From: Synergistaceae bacterium
Lineage (GTDB): Bacteria; Synergistota; Synergistia; Synergistales; Aminobacteriaceae
Direction of reading: 5' to 3'
DNA length: 64,000 bases
Assembly: GCA_018436595.1 (NCBI GenBank)
Contig: JAHDLC010000034.1
Span: 1 to 64,000, forward strand
In this document: one piece after another, positions 9,185 to 19,261 of the stretch
How the letters are laid out: every line of letters starts with the position of its first letter
Numbering within the stretch: the stretch's first letter is position 1
The notes under the pieces: model-generated
Seen by the model: the letters and a program-made list of their open reading frames with translations, nothing else
What the model was told of the DNA's origin: nothing
Databases searched by the model: none
Made by a program: the position numbers and the translations under genes

Positions 9185-9220
9185 GGGGGGCCGCCGGAAC
9201 GGGTTCTCCGCCGGCCCCCC
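9185..9220 (-). other. Strong GC hairpin between glyS and PPSR
   Basis: A long inverted repeat GGGGGGCCGCCGGAA/TTCTCCGCCGGCCCCCC, imperfect in the middle, follows the glyS stop. There is no U tract in the transcribed direction (ATTCAAAAG follows), so termination is not supported. It may protect the 3' end of the upstream message. Confidence 0.45.
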
Positions 9221-9231
9221 CGGAGAACCTG

Positions 9232-11298
9232 TCAGGCCCCCTTGAGCACTCCCACGTCCCCCACCTTGAGGAAGAGGGCGCTGCACATGCCGAGGAGGGC
9301 TATGCGGTTGGATTTTATCCTTTCGTCGGGGTCCATGACAAGGACATCGTCGAAGAAGGCTGTGACGAAGGGCGACAGCTCGGCGAGATACCCCGCGAGG
9401 CCGTTCCAGTCCTGTTTCTCCATGGCGCCGTCCACGAGGGGAAGGATTCTCTGCATCTCCCCGTAGAGGGCCGTCTCCGCATCCTTTGCGAAGAGGGAGG
9501 GATCGACGGCTCCCGTTTCCCCGCCGCTCTTGGATATGATGTTCCGCACCCGCACCGCAGAGGTGACCAGGTTGGTGAACCACTCCACCCCCTGGAGCTT
9601 CGAGAAGACTTCCAGGAACCGGAGGACCTGGAGGGGCCGGTGTCCCGTGACGGATATGGCGAGGGAGGCGAGTTCGTGGCCGAACCCCTTTTCCTTGACC
9701 TGCATGAGCAGACGCTGGGAAAGGAAGGAGAGGATCTTCTCCCCTGTCTCGGGCGATGCGTCCAGGAGGTTCATGGACTGAGCCGAGAGCCGGGATACGT
9801 CCACGTCCAGCCCGAGTCCCCAGATGATCTCGTTGATGCACCTGGCAGCCCGCCGGAGACCATAGGGGTCCTGGGAACCGCTGGGCTCGAGCCCCACTTT
9901 GTGGCAGCTCACGATGACGTGGGTCCGTTCGGCGAGGCCGATCAGGGCTCCCGGCACGCCGCCGGGGAGTTCGCTGCCGGCGACCTTGGGAAGGTACTGG
10001 TCGTAGAGCGCCCGGGCCACTTTTTCCGGCTCGCCGTTGCGGAGGGCGTATTCCCTTCCCATGAGCCCCTGGAGTTCGGGAAATTCATAGACCATGTTGG
10101 TGACGAGGTCGGCCTTGGCGAGGTAGGCCGCCCGGTCCACCACGGGCACGAGGTCGTTCAGCCCCATGTCTCCGCAGAGCCGGAGGGCCAGTTCCCTGGT
10201 GGTCATGACCTTGTCGTGGAGAGAGCCGAGCTTTTCCTGGTAGACGATGTTTTTCAGCCGCTCCACGTTGGCGGCGAGGGGGTTTTTCAGGTCTTCCGCC
10301 CAGAAGAAGGCTGCGTCCTCGAGGCGGGCCCTGAGGACCCGCTCGTTGCCCTCCCGGACCACGGCCATGTTGGACGCCAGGTTGTTGCTCACACCCACGA
10401 AGTAGGGGAGGAGTTTGCCGTTCTTTCCCCGGACGGAGAAATACTTCTGGTTCTTTTTCATGGAGGTGGTGAGCACCTCTTCAGGCATTTCCAGGTACTT
10501 CCTGCTGAAGGACCCGAAGAAGGGCACGGGGTACTCCACCAGGTAGAGGTTTTCGTTGATGACTTCGGGGTCAAGCTCCACGGAGCCGTCAAGATCCTTC
10601 TCAAGGGAGGCGATGCCGGCGAGCATCTTCTGGCGCCGCTTGTCCTGGTCGAGGATGACGTAGTTGTCATAGAGCTTGTCCATAAAGTCCGCCCCATCGG
10701 CTATGGGGATGTTCCGGGCACCCATGAACCGGTGCCCCACGGTGGCGTTTCCGCTCCGGATTCCTCCGTACTCGAAGGGGATGACCTCCCGGTCCGCCAT
10801 GGCGAGGATCCACCTGATGGGCCTTGCGAAGCGGACGGTGGGGTCGTCCCAGTACATGTTCTTGGGAAAGACGAGCTTCCTGATGAGCCCGGGCAGAAGT
10901 TCCGGGAGGATATCAAGGGTCCTCCCCCCGGGCTCGGAGACTTCGGCGCAGGCGTAGCGCACGCCGTCCACTTCCATCGGGGCAAGCTGTTCGATGGAGA
11001 CGCCCCGGCTCCTGGCGAAGCCGTGGGCCGCCCTGGTGGGATTGCCGTTGACATCGAAGGCGGCGTTCCATGCCGGGCCCTTGAAGGTATTGACAAGGTC
11101 GCTCTGCCGCTCGTCGGCGTCCCGCACGAGAAGGGCGATCCTGCGGGGCGTGGCGAAGGCGGACAGGCTCTTGAAGCCTATCCTTGCGGCAGCCAGGTCG
11201 TCCCTGGCGGTCTTCTCGAGAAATTCGAGGGTGTCCGGCAGGAAGCGTGAGGGGATTTCTTCGGTTCCGATTTCGAGAAGGATGTTTTTCAGCACCAT
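9232..11298 (-). CDS. glyS: Glycine--tRNA ligase beta subunit
   Basis: Large subunit of the alpha2-beta2 glycyl-tRNA synthetase, carrying tRNA recognition. 688 aa from the ATG at 11298, whose N-terminus LLEIGTEEIPSRFLP is the family signature. AGGAGG with a 9-base spacer precedes it. The open frame extends about 60 codons further into glyQ but that part is glyQ in another frame. The interior shows VDRAAYLAKADLVTNMVYEFPELQG and the C-terminal half matches the usual length (680-700). It starts 5 bases after glyQ. Confidence 0.97.
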   Translation of the reverse strand: MVLKNILLEIGTEEIPSRFLPDTLEFLEKTARDDLAAARIGFKSLSAFATPRRIALLVRDADERQSDLVNTFKGPAWNAAFDVNGNPTRAAHGFARSRGVSIEQLAPMEVDGVRYACAEVSEPGGRTLDILPELLPGLIRKLVFPKNMYWDDPTVRFARPIRWILAMADREVIPFEYGGIRSGNATVGHRFMGARNIPIADGADFMDKLYDNYVILDQDKRRQKMLAGIASLEKDLDGSVELDPEVINENLYLVEYPVPFFGSFSRKYLEMPEEVLTTSMKKNQKYFSVRGKNGKLLPYFVGVSNNLASNMAVVREGNERVLRARLEDAAFFWAEDLKNPLAANVERLKNIVYQEKLGSLHDKVMTTRELALRLCGDMGLNDLVPVVDRAAYLAKADLVTNMVYEFPELQGLMGREYALRNGEPEKVARALYDQYLPKVAGSELPGGVPGALIGLAERTHVIVSCHKVGLEPSGSQDPYGLRRAARCINEIIWGLGLDVDVSRLSAQSMNLLDASPETGEKILSFLSQRLLMQVKEKGFGHELASLAISVTGHRPLQVLRFLEVFSKLQGVEWFTNLVTSAVRVRNIISKSGGETGAVDPSLFAKDAETALYGEMQRILPLVDGAMEKQDWNGLAGYLAELSPFVTAFFDDVLVMDPDERIKSNRIALLGMCSALFLKVGDVGVLKGA

Positions 11299-11303
11299 GA
11301 CGA

Positions 11304-12197
11304 TTACCTCCTGGCCGACTCGCCGGCGAATTTTCCGCGGAAAGGATGGCCCATGGCCCGTCTCTGGGCGGCATAGGCGGCACAGCATTTGCCCGCGAGA
11401 AGCCGGATCCTGCCGATGTACCCCGTCCGCTCGGTGACGCTGATGGCGTTCCGGGCGTCGAGGAGGTTGAAGGTGTGGGAGCATTTCAGGACGTAGTCGT
11501 AGGCAGGCAGCACGAATCCCTTGTCCAGGACGCGGAGGGCCTCCGCCTCGTACATGCCGAAGAGCTGGAAAAGCATCTTCGTGTCGGCGATCTCGAAGTT
11601 GTAGTGGGAGTACTCCACTTCACCCTTGTGGTGGATGTCGCCGTATTTCATGTCGTCCACCCACTGGAGGTCGTAGACGTTCTCCACCTTCTGGACGAAC
11701 ATGGCGATGCGTTCGATGCCGTAGGTGATCTCGGCAGGCACGAGGTCCATGTCGATGCCCCCCACCTGCTGGAAGTAGGTGAACTGGGTGACCTCCATGC
11801 CGTCGAGCCAGACTTCCCAGCCCAGTCCCCAGGCGCCCACCGTGGGGGATTCCCAGTCGTCCTCGACGAAGCGGATGTCGTGGGCGGCCGGTTCTATGCC
11901 CAGGGCGGCGAGGCTCTGGAGGTAGAGGTCGATGATGTTGGCCGGCGCCGGCTTGATGATGACCTGGTACTGGTAGTAGTGCTGCAGGCGGTTGGGGTTC
12001 TCGCCGTACCTGCCGTCGGCGGGCCGCCGGGACGGCTCCACGTAGCCCACCCTCCACGGCTCGGGCCCGAGGACCCGGAGGCACGTGGCGGGGTTCATGG
12101 TGCCTGCGCCCACCTCTATGTCATAGGGCTGCTGGACGACGCATCCCTGCTCCGCCCAGAACCGTTCGAGCCGAAAGATGATTTCCTGGAAATTCAC
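11304..12197 (-). CDS. glyQ: Glycine--tRNA ligase alpha subunit
   Basis: Catalytic subunit that activates glycine. 297 aa with the class II core: [20 protein letters not shown], then [19 protein letters not shown] and [22 protein letters not shown] at 12197 is preceded by GAGGAGGGATC and gives the usual N-terminus [13 protein letters not shown]; an earlier in-frame start at 12269 lacks a ribosome site. Followed by glyS with a 5-base gap, the normal pair for the two-subunit enzyme. Confidence 0.97.
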   Translation of the reverse strand: MNFQEIIFRLERFWAEQGCVVQQPYDIEVGAGTMNPATCLRVLGPEPWRVGYVEPSRRPADGRYGENPNRLQHYYQYQVIIKPAPANIIDLYLQSLAALGIEPAAHDIRFVEDDWESPTVGAWGLGWEVWLDGMEVTQFTYFQQVGGIDMDLVPAEITYGIERIAMFVQKVENVYDLQWVDDMKYGDIHHKGEVEYSHYNFEIADTKMLFQLFGMYEAEALRVLDKGFVLPAYDYVLKCSHTFNLLDARNAISVTERTGYIGRIRLLAGKCCAAYAAQRRAMGHPFRGKFAGESARR

Positions 12198-12252
12198 GCC
12201 TGATCCCTCCTCAATGGAAATGCCTTGTAAAAGAACGGGAAGAGCTCCCCGG

Positions 12253-12969
12253 TCATTTCTGGTATTCAAACATGTTCTTCATTCTTTTGCAGCCGTCCTT
12301 CCAGAATTCCCTGTCGTTTCCGGGAAACGGAAAGAGCCGCTTCACCTCGTCGAAGGGACATTCCGCCGCCGAGACAAGAAGCTTTCTCTGCCCGTCCGCC
12401 AGGCGGGAGCCTCCGCTGCGGCGGGCGCATTCGGGGCAGTTCAGCCCTTCCGCGTTCCATACGGCATCGCCGAGGGGCTTCCCGCAGGAGAGACAACAGG
12501 TGAGCGAAGGGGCCAGGCCCCAAAGATCCAGCCACTTGCGCAAGAAGCGCCACTCCACCGTTTGCGGGTCCGCCCCGTCCCTGACCAGGATGGAAGACCA
12601 GTAAAAAAGGGCGGCCAGTTCATCGCAGGGAAGTCCGGGAACGAGATGGAGACAGAGAAGCCTGTCCCATTCCAGAAGCGCCCGGAGCTTTTCCGGCGAC
12701 GACCGAAGGGACCAGAAATCTTCCTTCACGTCCACCGACTTAAGATAAAACCTTCTCGTTCCTTTGTAAAGATTGAAGTTGCCCCACGAGAGAGGTTCCA
12801 TCCCCCCGCCGAACCGGATTCTTCCCCGGCCGGCGCCGGGAGCGGAAACCCAGACAGGGCCTATGCCCTTGAGGAGGAGGTAGAGGGAGACGTTCCCTTC
12901 GGGACCGGCATCCCGGCGGAGGACGACCCCGGACTGGCGGACGAGCCCCTGGGGAACGGTGTCGCTCAC
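12253..12969 (-). CDS. recO: DNA repair protein RecO
   Basis: RecFOR-pathway mediator that helps load RecA on gapped DNA. 238 aa: an N-terminal OB-fold region followed by an alpha-helical domain with the zinc-finger pair CLSCG...CPEC. GTG at 12969 overlaps the era stop (GTGA), the same coupling used by its neighbours. The N-terminus is less conserved than the zinc region, which is usual for RecO. The era-recO-glyQ-glyS order is common in Firmicutes-like and Synergistota genomes. Confidence 0.9.
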   Translation of the reverse strand: MSDTVPQGLVRQSGVVLRRDAGPEGNVSLYLLLKGIGPVWVSAPGAGRGRIRFGGGMEPLSWGNFNLYKGTRRFYLKSVDVKEDFWSLRSSPEKLRALLEWDRLLCLHLVPGLPCDELAALFYWSSILVRDGADPQTVEWRFLRKWLDLWGLAPSLTCCLSCGKPLGDAVWNAEGLNCPECARRSGGSRLADGQRKLLVSAAECPFDEVKRLFPFPGNDREFWKDGCKRMKNMFEYQK

Positions 12970-13895
12970 GGCGAACGTTCTTTGATACCCAGCTTCCGGA
13001 GGTCCGACTCGGATCTGCGCCAGTCCGACCGGATCTTCACCCAGAGATCGAGGTAGACCCTGTGGCCTGTGAGGGCCTGGATCTCGAGCCTGGCGAGACG
13101 GCCTATCTCCCGGAGACGGGTGCCTTTGTCGCCGATGATGATCCGCTTCTGCCCCTCCCGCTCCACATGGATGGTGGCCCGGATGAAGAGGACCTCCCGT
13201 TCCGGGTATTCGTCGGGGCTCTTGTATTCCTCGATCTCCACCGCCGCGCTGTGGGGGACTTCCTCGTGGGTGAGCCGGAGGACCTTCTCCCGGATGATTT
13301 CCGAGGCGATGAACTTCTCCGGTCGGTCGACAAAGATATCTTCGTCGTAAAAGGGAGGCCCTTCGGGAAGATGCTTCACGATCACGGACACGAGTTCCGG
13401 AATGCCCCTGCCGGTTTTGGCCGAAACGGCCACGGCCCCCGCCGGTGAAATCCGGGTCCCGTACAGGGCGGCCACCCTGTCGGGGAGGTCCTTGTCCTTT
13501 TGGCTGTCGCACTTGTTGACCACAAGCAGGATGGGAGTCTCCGCCTTCTCGAGGCAGGCCAGAATTTCCTCGTCCTCGGGGCCGATGGACCGGTCCCCGC
13601 TTTCAACCACGTAGCAGACAAGGTTTGCGTCGTTCATGGAGTCCACGGCGGCGTCCACGATGGTCCGGCCGAGGGCGTGCTTCGGCAGGTGGATTCCCGG
13701 TGTGTCGGTGAAGACGATCTGGAAGCCGTCGCCGTTGTAGACGCAGCGGATGACGTTCCGGGTGGTCTGGGGCTTGTCGGAGACAATGGAGGCCTTGTAG
13801 GCGATCAGGCGGTTGACGAGGGACGACTTTCCCACGTTGGGCCGCCCGGCGAGGACCACGATGCCAGACCGGAAATGAGCCGTGCCGTTCGTCAT
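12966..13895 (-). CDS. era: GTPase Era
   Basis: Ribosome-assembly GTPase that binds 16S rRNA near its 3' end during 30S maturation. 309 aa. G1 GRPNVGKS is at residues 17-24, G2 region KPQTTRN, G3 DTPG, G4 NKCD, and SAKTGRG follows. The C-terminal KH domain has IIIGDKGTRLREIGRLAR. It starts at an ATG overlapping the cdd stop (ATGA). The downstream recO overlaps by GTGA. Confidence 0.97.
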   Translation of the reverse strand: MTNGTAHFRSGIVVLAGRPNVGKSSLVNRLIAYKASIVSDKPQTTRNVIRCVYNGDGFQIVFTDTPGIHLPKHALGRTIVDAAVDSMNDANLVCYVVESGDRSIGPEDEEILACLEKAETPILLVVNKCDSQKDKDLPDRVAALYGTRISPAGAVAVSAKTGRGIPELVSVIVKHLPEGPPFYDEDIFVDRPEKFIASEIIREKVLRLTHEEVPHSAAVEIEEYKSPDEYPEREVLFIRATIHVEREGQKRIIIGDKGTRLREIGRLARLEIQALTGHRVYLDLWVKIRSDWRRSESDLRKLGIKERSP

Positions 13896-14341
13896 GACCG
13901 GAGCTCCCTTTCAAGAAGGAAGGGTGCGGGGAAAAGGGCCGCCAGGCTCAGCACGGCTGTCCCGGCACCCTCCCGGAGGACCACCAGCATGGAGGGGTTG
14001 AACTCGGCGAGGAACTGCCTGCAGGCCCCGCAGGGAAGGCATGGCTCCCCTTCCGCACCGGCGATGGCCACGGCAAGGGGTCTGCCCCCGCCGGACGCCG
14101 CGAGGTTCCCTGCGGCGATACGCTCCGCGCAGAGGGAGAGGCCATAGGAGGCATTCTCCACGTTGCACCCCATGACGTAACCCGGCCGTCCCTCCACGAG
14201 CAGGGCGGCACCCACGGAAAACCGGGAATAGGGAGCGTAGGCGAAGGCGCGGGCCTCCTCCGCCGCCCGGAGCAGGTCTTCGGCGGGGGGGTAGTCTTCC
14301 GGCCAGGGGACGCGGTAGGGGTCAAGGCAGAGGGTGGTCAT
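13892..14341 (-). CDS. cdd: Cytidine deaminase
   Basis: Deaminates (deoxy)cytidine to (deoxy)uridine for pyrimidine salvage. 149 aa from the ATG at 14341, which overlaps the upstream stop (ATGA) and follows GGAGGG. Zinc ligands and the proton shuttle are present: CAERIA (Cys71, Glu73) and PCGAC (Cys104, Cys107); the substrate loop reads CNVENASYG. The family's tetrameric form uses three Cys ligands, as here. Confidence 0.95.
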   Translation of the reverse strand: MTTLCLDPYRVPWPEDYPPAEDLLRAAEEARAFAYAPYSRFSVGAALLVEGRPGYVMGCNVENASYGLSLCAERIAAGNLAASGGGRPLAVAIAGAEGEPCLPCGACRQFLAEFNPSMLVVLREGAGTAVLSLAALFPAPFLLERELRS

Positions 14342-15639
14342 TCGCCGCCCTCCGGAAAGAAGAACCCGTTGTCCTTCGGCCGGAGCCGGAGCAGTTTGAT
14401 CCTGTGGTCCTCCACCTCGAGGACCTCGATCTCCCAAACCTGCCCTTCACCCGGAGAGGTGTAAAGAATTTTTTCTCCCGGGGAGGGAAAATCTCCTGAA
14501 ATGGAGAGGACCAGTCCGCCGAGGCTTTCGGCGTCCTCCGACTCGAAGGACGAGCCGAGGAAGTCGCTGAGGTCTTCGAGGCTCAGGTGTCCCTGGACGA
14601 GATAGGATCCGTCTTCATCGGGAAGGAGGGTGGGTTTTTCCTTGTCGTACTCGTCCTGGATCTCGCCCACGATCTCCTCGAGCAGGTCCTCGAGGGTGGC
14701 GATGCCCGCCACGCCGCCGTATTCGTCCACCACGATGGCCATGTGGACGTGGCGTCCCTTCATGGTGTTGAAGAGCTCCACCACCCTCATGCTCTCGGGG
14801 ACGAAAAGGGCCTGGCGCATGATGGTAGAGACGGGCACGGTGAGGTTGCCGGCGAGGAGGCTGGGTATGGTGTCCTTCACGTAGAGGATGCCCACGATGT
14901 CGTCGGGGCTTTCGTCATAGACGGGGACCCGGCTGTGGCCGTGTTCCTGGAAGATCCGCATGGCCTCGGCCACCGTGGCTTCGGAGGAGACGGCGTCCAT
15001 GTCCGTCCGGGGCACCATGATCTCGTAGACCCGGGTTTCCTCGAAGGAAATGATGCCGTGGATCATCTTCCGCTCAACTTCCTCCAGGGCGCCCGATTCC
15101 TCGCCGATGTTGACCATCTGCTCGAATTCCTCCCTGGTGACGAAGGGATGCCGGGCCTTGAGGTCAACCTTGAAGATCACCCCGAGGCCGCGGACCACGT
15201 GGACCATGATCCACAGGAAGGGGGCGAGCAGGATGTCCAGCAGCCTGAGCAGGGGCAGGGAAAAGGCCAGTATGGCGTCCGACCGGACGATGGCCACGCT
15301 CTTCGGGAAGATCTCTCCGAAGACCACGATGAGCACCGTCATGGCGGCGACGGATACGAAGAGCCCCCGCTGGCCGAGCAGCAGAATGGCCACGGATGTG
15401 GCCACGGCACTCGCTGCTATGTTCACCAGGTTGTTCGATATGAGGACGATGGTGAGAGCCCGCTGGATGTCCCGGAGCAGCCATTCGAAAAACCGTCTCT
15501 GGTATGGATAGCGCTCCATGAGGGCCAGGATCTTTCCCCGGCCGGAAGACGTGATGGCCGTCTCGGAGGCACTGAAAAACGCAGAGAGGACAAGCAGCAG
15601 GATCAGCAGGAGGATCGATTCTGTAATCATCACGTTCAC
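14338..15639 (-). CDS. CorC/HlyC-type membrane protein with DUF21, CBS pair and C-terminal transporter domain
   Basis: Inner-membrane protein of 433 aa. The DUF21 domain with about four hydrophobic segments fills residues 1-150 ([14 protein letters not shown] is typical). It is followed by two CBS motifs (about 205-325; [22 protein letters not shown]) and a CorC_HlyC domain at the end. Homologues are linked to Mg/Co efflux or resistance; the exact substrate is not known here. GTG at 15639 overlaps the ybeY stop (GTGA); a downstream ATG at 15630 is possible. The ybeY-corC-cdd-era chain is contiguous. Confidence 0.92.
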   Translation of the reverse strand: MNVMITESILLLILLLVLSAFFSASETAITSSGRGKILALMERYPYQRRFFEWLLRDIQRALTIVLISNNLVNIAASAVATSVAILLLGQRGLFVSVAAMTVLIVVFGEIFPKSVAIVRSDAILAFSLPLLRLLDILLAPFLWIMVHVVRGLGVIFKVDLKARHPFVTREEFEQMVNIGEESGALEEVERKMIHGIISFEETRVYEIMVPRTDMDAVSSEATVAEAMRIFQEHGHSRVPVYDESPDDIVGILYVKDTIPSLLAGNLTVPVSTIMRQALFVPESMRVVELFNTMKGRHVHMAIVVDEYGGVAGIATLEDLLEEIVGEIQDEYDKEKPTLLPDEDGSYLVQGHLSLEDLSDFLGSSFESEDAESLGGLVLSISGDFPSPGEKILYTSPGEGQVWEIEVLEVEDHRIKLLRLRPKDNGFFFPEGGE

Positions 15640-16160
15640 TGCTCCACTCCCCCTTTGCCGGACTCCGCGGCGGCGTCGAGGAGGGCACGGCGGATCGTTT
15701 CCTGGGCGGCTTCCATGGCGGTTCGCCGTTCGTCGGTGTCATGGTCCCACGCCAGGAGATGAAGAAAGCCGTGGGCGATCATGAGGGCCATCTCTTCCAG
15801 GAAGGCCTGTTCCGTGGGGGTGTTCTTCCGGACATAGTCGGGGCAGATGACGATGTCCCCAAGGGGGAGAACCGGCATTCCCTTTTCAGGGCGGAACTCT
15901 CCGTCTTCCTCCCACAGGGGAAAGGAAAGGACATCCGTAGGTTCGGGAAGTCCCCTGTGGAGGCGATTCTGCTCTTCCATTTCCTCGAGGGAGAGAAGGG
16001 TGACCGAAATTTCCGCCGCCGGCGGAAGGGTTCCGGGTCGGGCGAGTTTCTCCAGGGCGGCCGAGAGAACGCCGTCCGCTGCTGAAAGCATGTCCCCCAG
16101 GGGGGCTCTACTTGCGGGATCGGCGTCTTCGCTGTTATCGAGACGCAAGTGAACCTTCAA
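15636..16160 (-). CDS. ybeY: Endoribonuclease YbeY
   Basis: Single-strand endoribonuclease involved in 16S 3'-end maturation and ribosome quality control. 174 aa, with the three-histidine metal site HGFLHLLAWDHD near residues 129-140 (family HGxLHLxGxDH). The TTG start at 16160 is set by AGGAGG about 9 bases upstream and overlaps the end of the upstream HD gene by 26 bases. The TDVLSFPL motif precedes the active site. Grouped with era and phoH as in many bacteria. Confidence 0.95.
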   Translation of the reverse strand: MKVHLRLDNSEDADPASRAPLGDMLSAADGVLSAALEKLARPGTLPPAAEISVTLLSLEEMEEQNRLHRGLPEPTDVLSFPLWEEDGEFRPEKGMPVLPLGDIVICPDYVRKNTPTEQAFLEEMALMIAHGFLHLLAWDHDTDERRTAMEAAQETIRRALLDAAAESGKGGVEQ

Positions 16161-18249
16161 TTGATTCTTCCTCCTGTTTTTTCAGTTTCTGTTCGAGCTG
16201 GTCCTTGTCCTGTATTTCCTTGACCTTCCTCGTATGGTACATGGACTGGAAGGCGTACAGCAGCGTCTGCCGTATCACCGCAAGGTCGCGGATGGTGAAA
16301 TCCACGTCGTCAAGCTGTCCTTCCGACATCTTGGCCTCCACCACGCCCTCGATGGTTTTCTCCAGGTCGGGCACCGATGTGGACGCCCTCATCTCAGCCC
16401 TCACCGCCGCCTCGATGGAGTCCACGAGCATCAGCAGCCCCGTTTCCCTCGTCCGGGGACGGGGACCGGGATAGCAGAACTGGTCCCGGGGGACCGAGAG
16501 CCCCATGCTCCGGGCCTTCCTGTAAAAATAGGACAGGCAGGTGGTGCCGTGGTGTTCCGCGATGAAGGCGCGGATCATCTCGGGCAGGTGGTACTCTTCC
16601 GCCAGTTCCAGCCCTTCCCGGATGTGGGCGATGATCACCAGGGCAGAAAGGGACGGCTTGAGCTCGTCATGGATGTTTTCGTTGCCCATCTGGTTTTCCA
16701 CGAAAAACTGGGGCCGCCGGAGCTTGCCGATGTCGTGAAAATATGCCCCGGCCTTGAGCAGGTTCGAGTTCATGCCGAGCTTGTCCGCCACCACCTCTGC
16801 CAGGGTCCCCAGCATGAGACAGTGATGGTAGGTCCCCGGGGCTTCGATCTGGAGCTTCTTCAGGAGGGGGTTCGACGGATGGCTCAGCTCCATGAGGCGG
16901 AGGGGCGAGAGGACGTCAAAGGTGTTCTCCAGCAGGGGGAGCACTGCGATGACCAGGGTGCTCCACCCGGCGTTGCCCAGGACCAGGTACAGGAGCAGTT
17001 CGGGGTAGATGCCGAGGTCGAAGGCCCACCGGATGAAAAGCCCCACGGCGGCCTGGAGCAGTCCGAGGATGAAGAGCTGCTGCCAGAGGTGGCTCCGGGA
17101 GTGTATTTCCCGAAGGGAATAATATCCCGCGATGGAGCTGATGAGGCCCATAAGGGAGACAAGCACCACATGGAGGGCTGAAAGCCCCGTCACCACGATG
17201 GCGCCGAGGATGCTTCCCCCCAGGACCACGGGCAGGGCGAGGCCGGCCGGCAGGGTGAGGTAGGCGCATCCTGCGAGGAAGAGGCTGCCCATTCCCTGGA
17301 TGTTGAACATGGACGAGAAGTATTCCACCACCCAGCTCAGCCCTACGGCGAAGGAGAGGTACAGCCAGGGGATGTTCTGCCGCGCCGACGGCCTGAAGCT
17401 GGTCTGGAGAAGCACCCAGAGGGGCCAGAAGGGAAGGGCGAGCAGGGCGAAGAGAATCTGCTTCCAGGGGAAGGTCACCTGGGAGTATCCCTGCATTTTC
17501 AGTATCCGGGCAACCTGGGGCGTCACGGTCTGTCCCTTTTCGATGAGCACATCGCCGGGCGCCACGGACCGCTCCACCGGCTGGAGGGATTCGGCAAGCT
17601 CGCCCCGGAGGGTCTCGGTGAGATCGTCGTCTATCCGGGTAAGGGGCTGGAGGATTTCATCAAGAATCTGGAAAATGACGTTGTTCATCTCCATGGGAAG
17701 GGAGAGTTTTTCTATCTCCTTCCAGATGGTTTCCGGCGTCGGCGCGATGGGCAGGCCGTCGCCGCCGGCATTCTTGAGAAAATCGCTGCTGATCCGGGCG
17801 GCTTCGGTGAGGATTTTCTTCCGGTTTTCCTCGGGCATGGTCTTCAGCAGCTCGGCGAGGCCGGTCGTCAGGGAGAGGGGGGCAAGGTCGCCCTTGGCCA
17901 TGGCCTCTATCTTGACGATAAGGCGGTCCATGGCGGCCCCGTCCCGTACGAGGACGCCCGCCACGGTCTCCCCCACCCTGGAGCGGAGCACCCTTGTGCC
18001 CTCGTCGTCAAGGTAGCTCATGGGATAAAGGGCGAAGTACGACCGGGGAGAGGTTTCGCCGAGAATAAAGCCGGTGGCGCGGTCGGTGATCATCCAGCGC
18101 AGGAGGACGATGGACAGGGCGAAAGAGATGAGGATGAGCACGCCGGAAGCCCGGAACAGGGGATACTGTTCCGTGAAAAGGGCGGCGAATCCCTTCTTTC
18201 GGATCTGCCCGAAGGCGCCTTTAGTGGGATTGTTCCCGCTGCTGCTCAT
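16135..18249 (-). CDS. 7TM-HD membrane phosphohydrolase (PgpH-type, probable c-di-AMP phosphodiesterase)
   Basis: 704 aa. One N-terminal membrane segment (about 33-53), a periplasmic 7TMR-HDED region, a cluster of about seven hydrophobic segments (roughly 265-450) and a cytoplasmic HD domain with HHCLMLG and FHDIGKLRRPQ. PgpH homologues hydrolyse cyclic di-AMP, and the phoH-pgpH-ybeY order is the classic context. It overlaps phoH by 29 bases at its start and ybeY at its end. The enzymatic call is family-based; no cyclic-dinucleotide cyclase is in the window. Confidence 0.9.
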   Translation of the reverse strand: MSSSGNNPTKGAFGQIRKKGFAALFTEQYPLFRASGVLILISFALSIVLLRWMITDRATGFILGETSPRSYFALYPMSYLDDEGTRVLRSRVGETVAGVLVRDGAAMDRLIVKIEAMAKGDLAPLSLTTGLAELLKTMPEENRKKILTEAARISSDFLKNAGGDGLPIAPTPETIWKEIEKLSLPMEMNNVIFQILDEILQPLTRIDDDLTETLRGELAESLQPVERSVAPGDVLIEKGQTVTPQVARILKMQGYSQVTFPWKQILFALLALPFWPLWVLLQTSFRPSARQNIPWLYLSFAVGLSWVVEYFSSMFNIQGMGSLFLAGCAYLTLPAGLALPVVLGGSILGAIVVTGLSALHVVLVSLMGLISSIAGYYSLREIHSRSHLWQQLFILGLLQAAVGLFIRWAFDLGIYPELLLYLVLGNAGWSTLVIAVLPLLENTFDVLSPLRLMELSHPSNPLLKKLQIEAPGTYHHCLMLGTLAEVVADKLGMNSNLLKAGAYFHDIGKLRRPQFFVENQMGNENIHDELKPSLSALVIIAHIREGLELAEEYHLPEMIRAFIAEHHGTTCLSYFYRKARSMGLSVPRDQFCYPGPRPRTRETGLLMLVDSIEAAVRAEMRASTSVPDLEKTIEGVVEAKMSEGQLDDVDFTIRDLAVIRQTLLYAFQSMYHTRKVKEIQDKDQLEQKLKKQEEESIEGSLASR

Positions 18250-19231
18250 AGCGTTCGTAAGCCTTCACCACCTGCTGGACGATCTCGTGGCGCACCACGT
18301 CGGAATGGGTGAGGTAGAAAAAGGCGATGCCCTCGATCCCGTCGAGAATATCCTTCACCTGCTTGAGGCCCGACAGTTTTCCCGAGGGAAGGTCCACCTG
18401 GGTGATGTCGCCGGTGATGACCGCCTTTGACCCGAAGCCGAGGCGGGTAAGGAACATCTTCATCTGCTCCGGGGTGGTGTTCTGGGCCTCGTCGAGAATG
18501 ATGAAGCTGTCGTTGAGGGTCCGCCCCCTCATGTAGGCAAGGGGTGCGATTTCGATAACTCCCTTGTCCACGTAACGGAGGAACCGCTCCGGGGAGAGGA
18601 GGTCGTAAAAGGCGTCGTACAGCGGCCGGACGTAGGGTTCCACCTTTTCCCGGAGGTCGCCGGGAAGGTAGCCAAGGCTCTCCCCCGCCTCCACCGCCGG
18701 GCGGACGAGGACGATGCGGCTGATGGCCGCCGCCTTGAGCAGGGCCACGGCATGGCAGACCGCCAGGTACGTCTTGCCCGTGCCCGCCGGTCCGATGGCG
18801 AAGACGATGTGGTTGCTCCGCACAGCCTCGAGGTATTTTCTCTGCCCCTCGGTCTTTGCCCTGATGGGCTTTCCCCGGGCGGTGGTGCAGATGACCTCGG
18901 AGAAGAGGGGGGCGAGATCCACCGCCCCCTTCTCCGCTATCATGTCCATGGCGTAGCGCACATCGGCCAGATGGAGGGGATGCCCCTTTCCGGCGATCTT
19001 GTGGAGCTGCTCCAGGAGGGAATGGACCATGTCCACCACCCCGCTGTCCGGGCCGCGGACGGCGACCCGGTTTCCCCTCACGACAAGCCGGACGGGGTAT
19101 CGCTCTTCGATGGCGGTGATGTTTTCGTCATCCTTTCCGGCAAACCGGGACATGGAATCGATGTCCGAAAACTCGACTTCCTTGATGGAAAACCCTGTCT
19201 CGACCGTGTCGCTTTCGTTAAAATTCGTCAT
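18221..19231 (-). CDS. phoH: PhoH family ATPase
   Basis: 336-aa PhoH-like P-loop ATPase linked to RNA metabolism alongside YbeY. An N-terminal KH-like/DUF region is followed by Walker A GPAGTGKT (about 147-154), VRPAVEAGESLGYLPGD, Walker B IILDEAQNTTPEQMKMFLTR and ITGDITQVDLP. The ATG at 19231 has only a weak ribosome site (AAAGGCGG, far upstream). It lies 30 bases after oadA and overlaps pgpH by 29 bases. Confidence 0.95.
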   Translation of the reverse strand: MTNFNESDTVETGFSIKEVEFSDIDSMSRFAGKDDENITAIEERYPVRLVVRGNRVAVRGPDSGVVDMVHSLLEQLHKIAGKGHPLHLADVRYAMDMIAEKGAVDLAPLFSEVICTTARGKPIRAKTEGQRKYLEAVRSNHIVFAIGPAGTGKTYLAVCHAVALLKAAAISRIVLVRPAVEAGESLGYLPGDLREKVEPYVRPLYDAFYDLLSPERFLRYVDKGVIEIAPLAYMRGRTLNDSFIILDEAQNTTPEQMKMFLTRLGFGSKAVITGDITQVDLPSGKLSGLKQVKDILDGIEGIAFFYLTHSDVVRHEIVQQVVKAYERYEQQREQSH

Positions 19232-19261
19232 AGGGCCGGTTCGTCGCCGCCTTTCGCCCCG

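Noticed and set aside
9185-9220. Terminator between glyS and PPSR
   Set aside because: The stem is strong but no U tract follows in the transcribed direction, so it is listed only as a hairpin.
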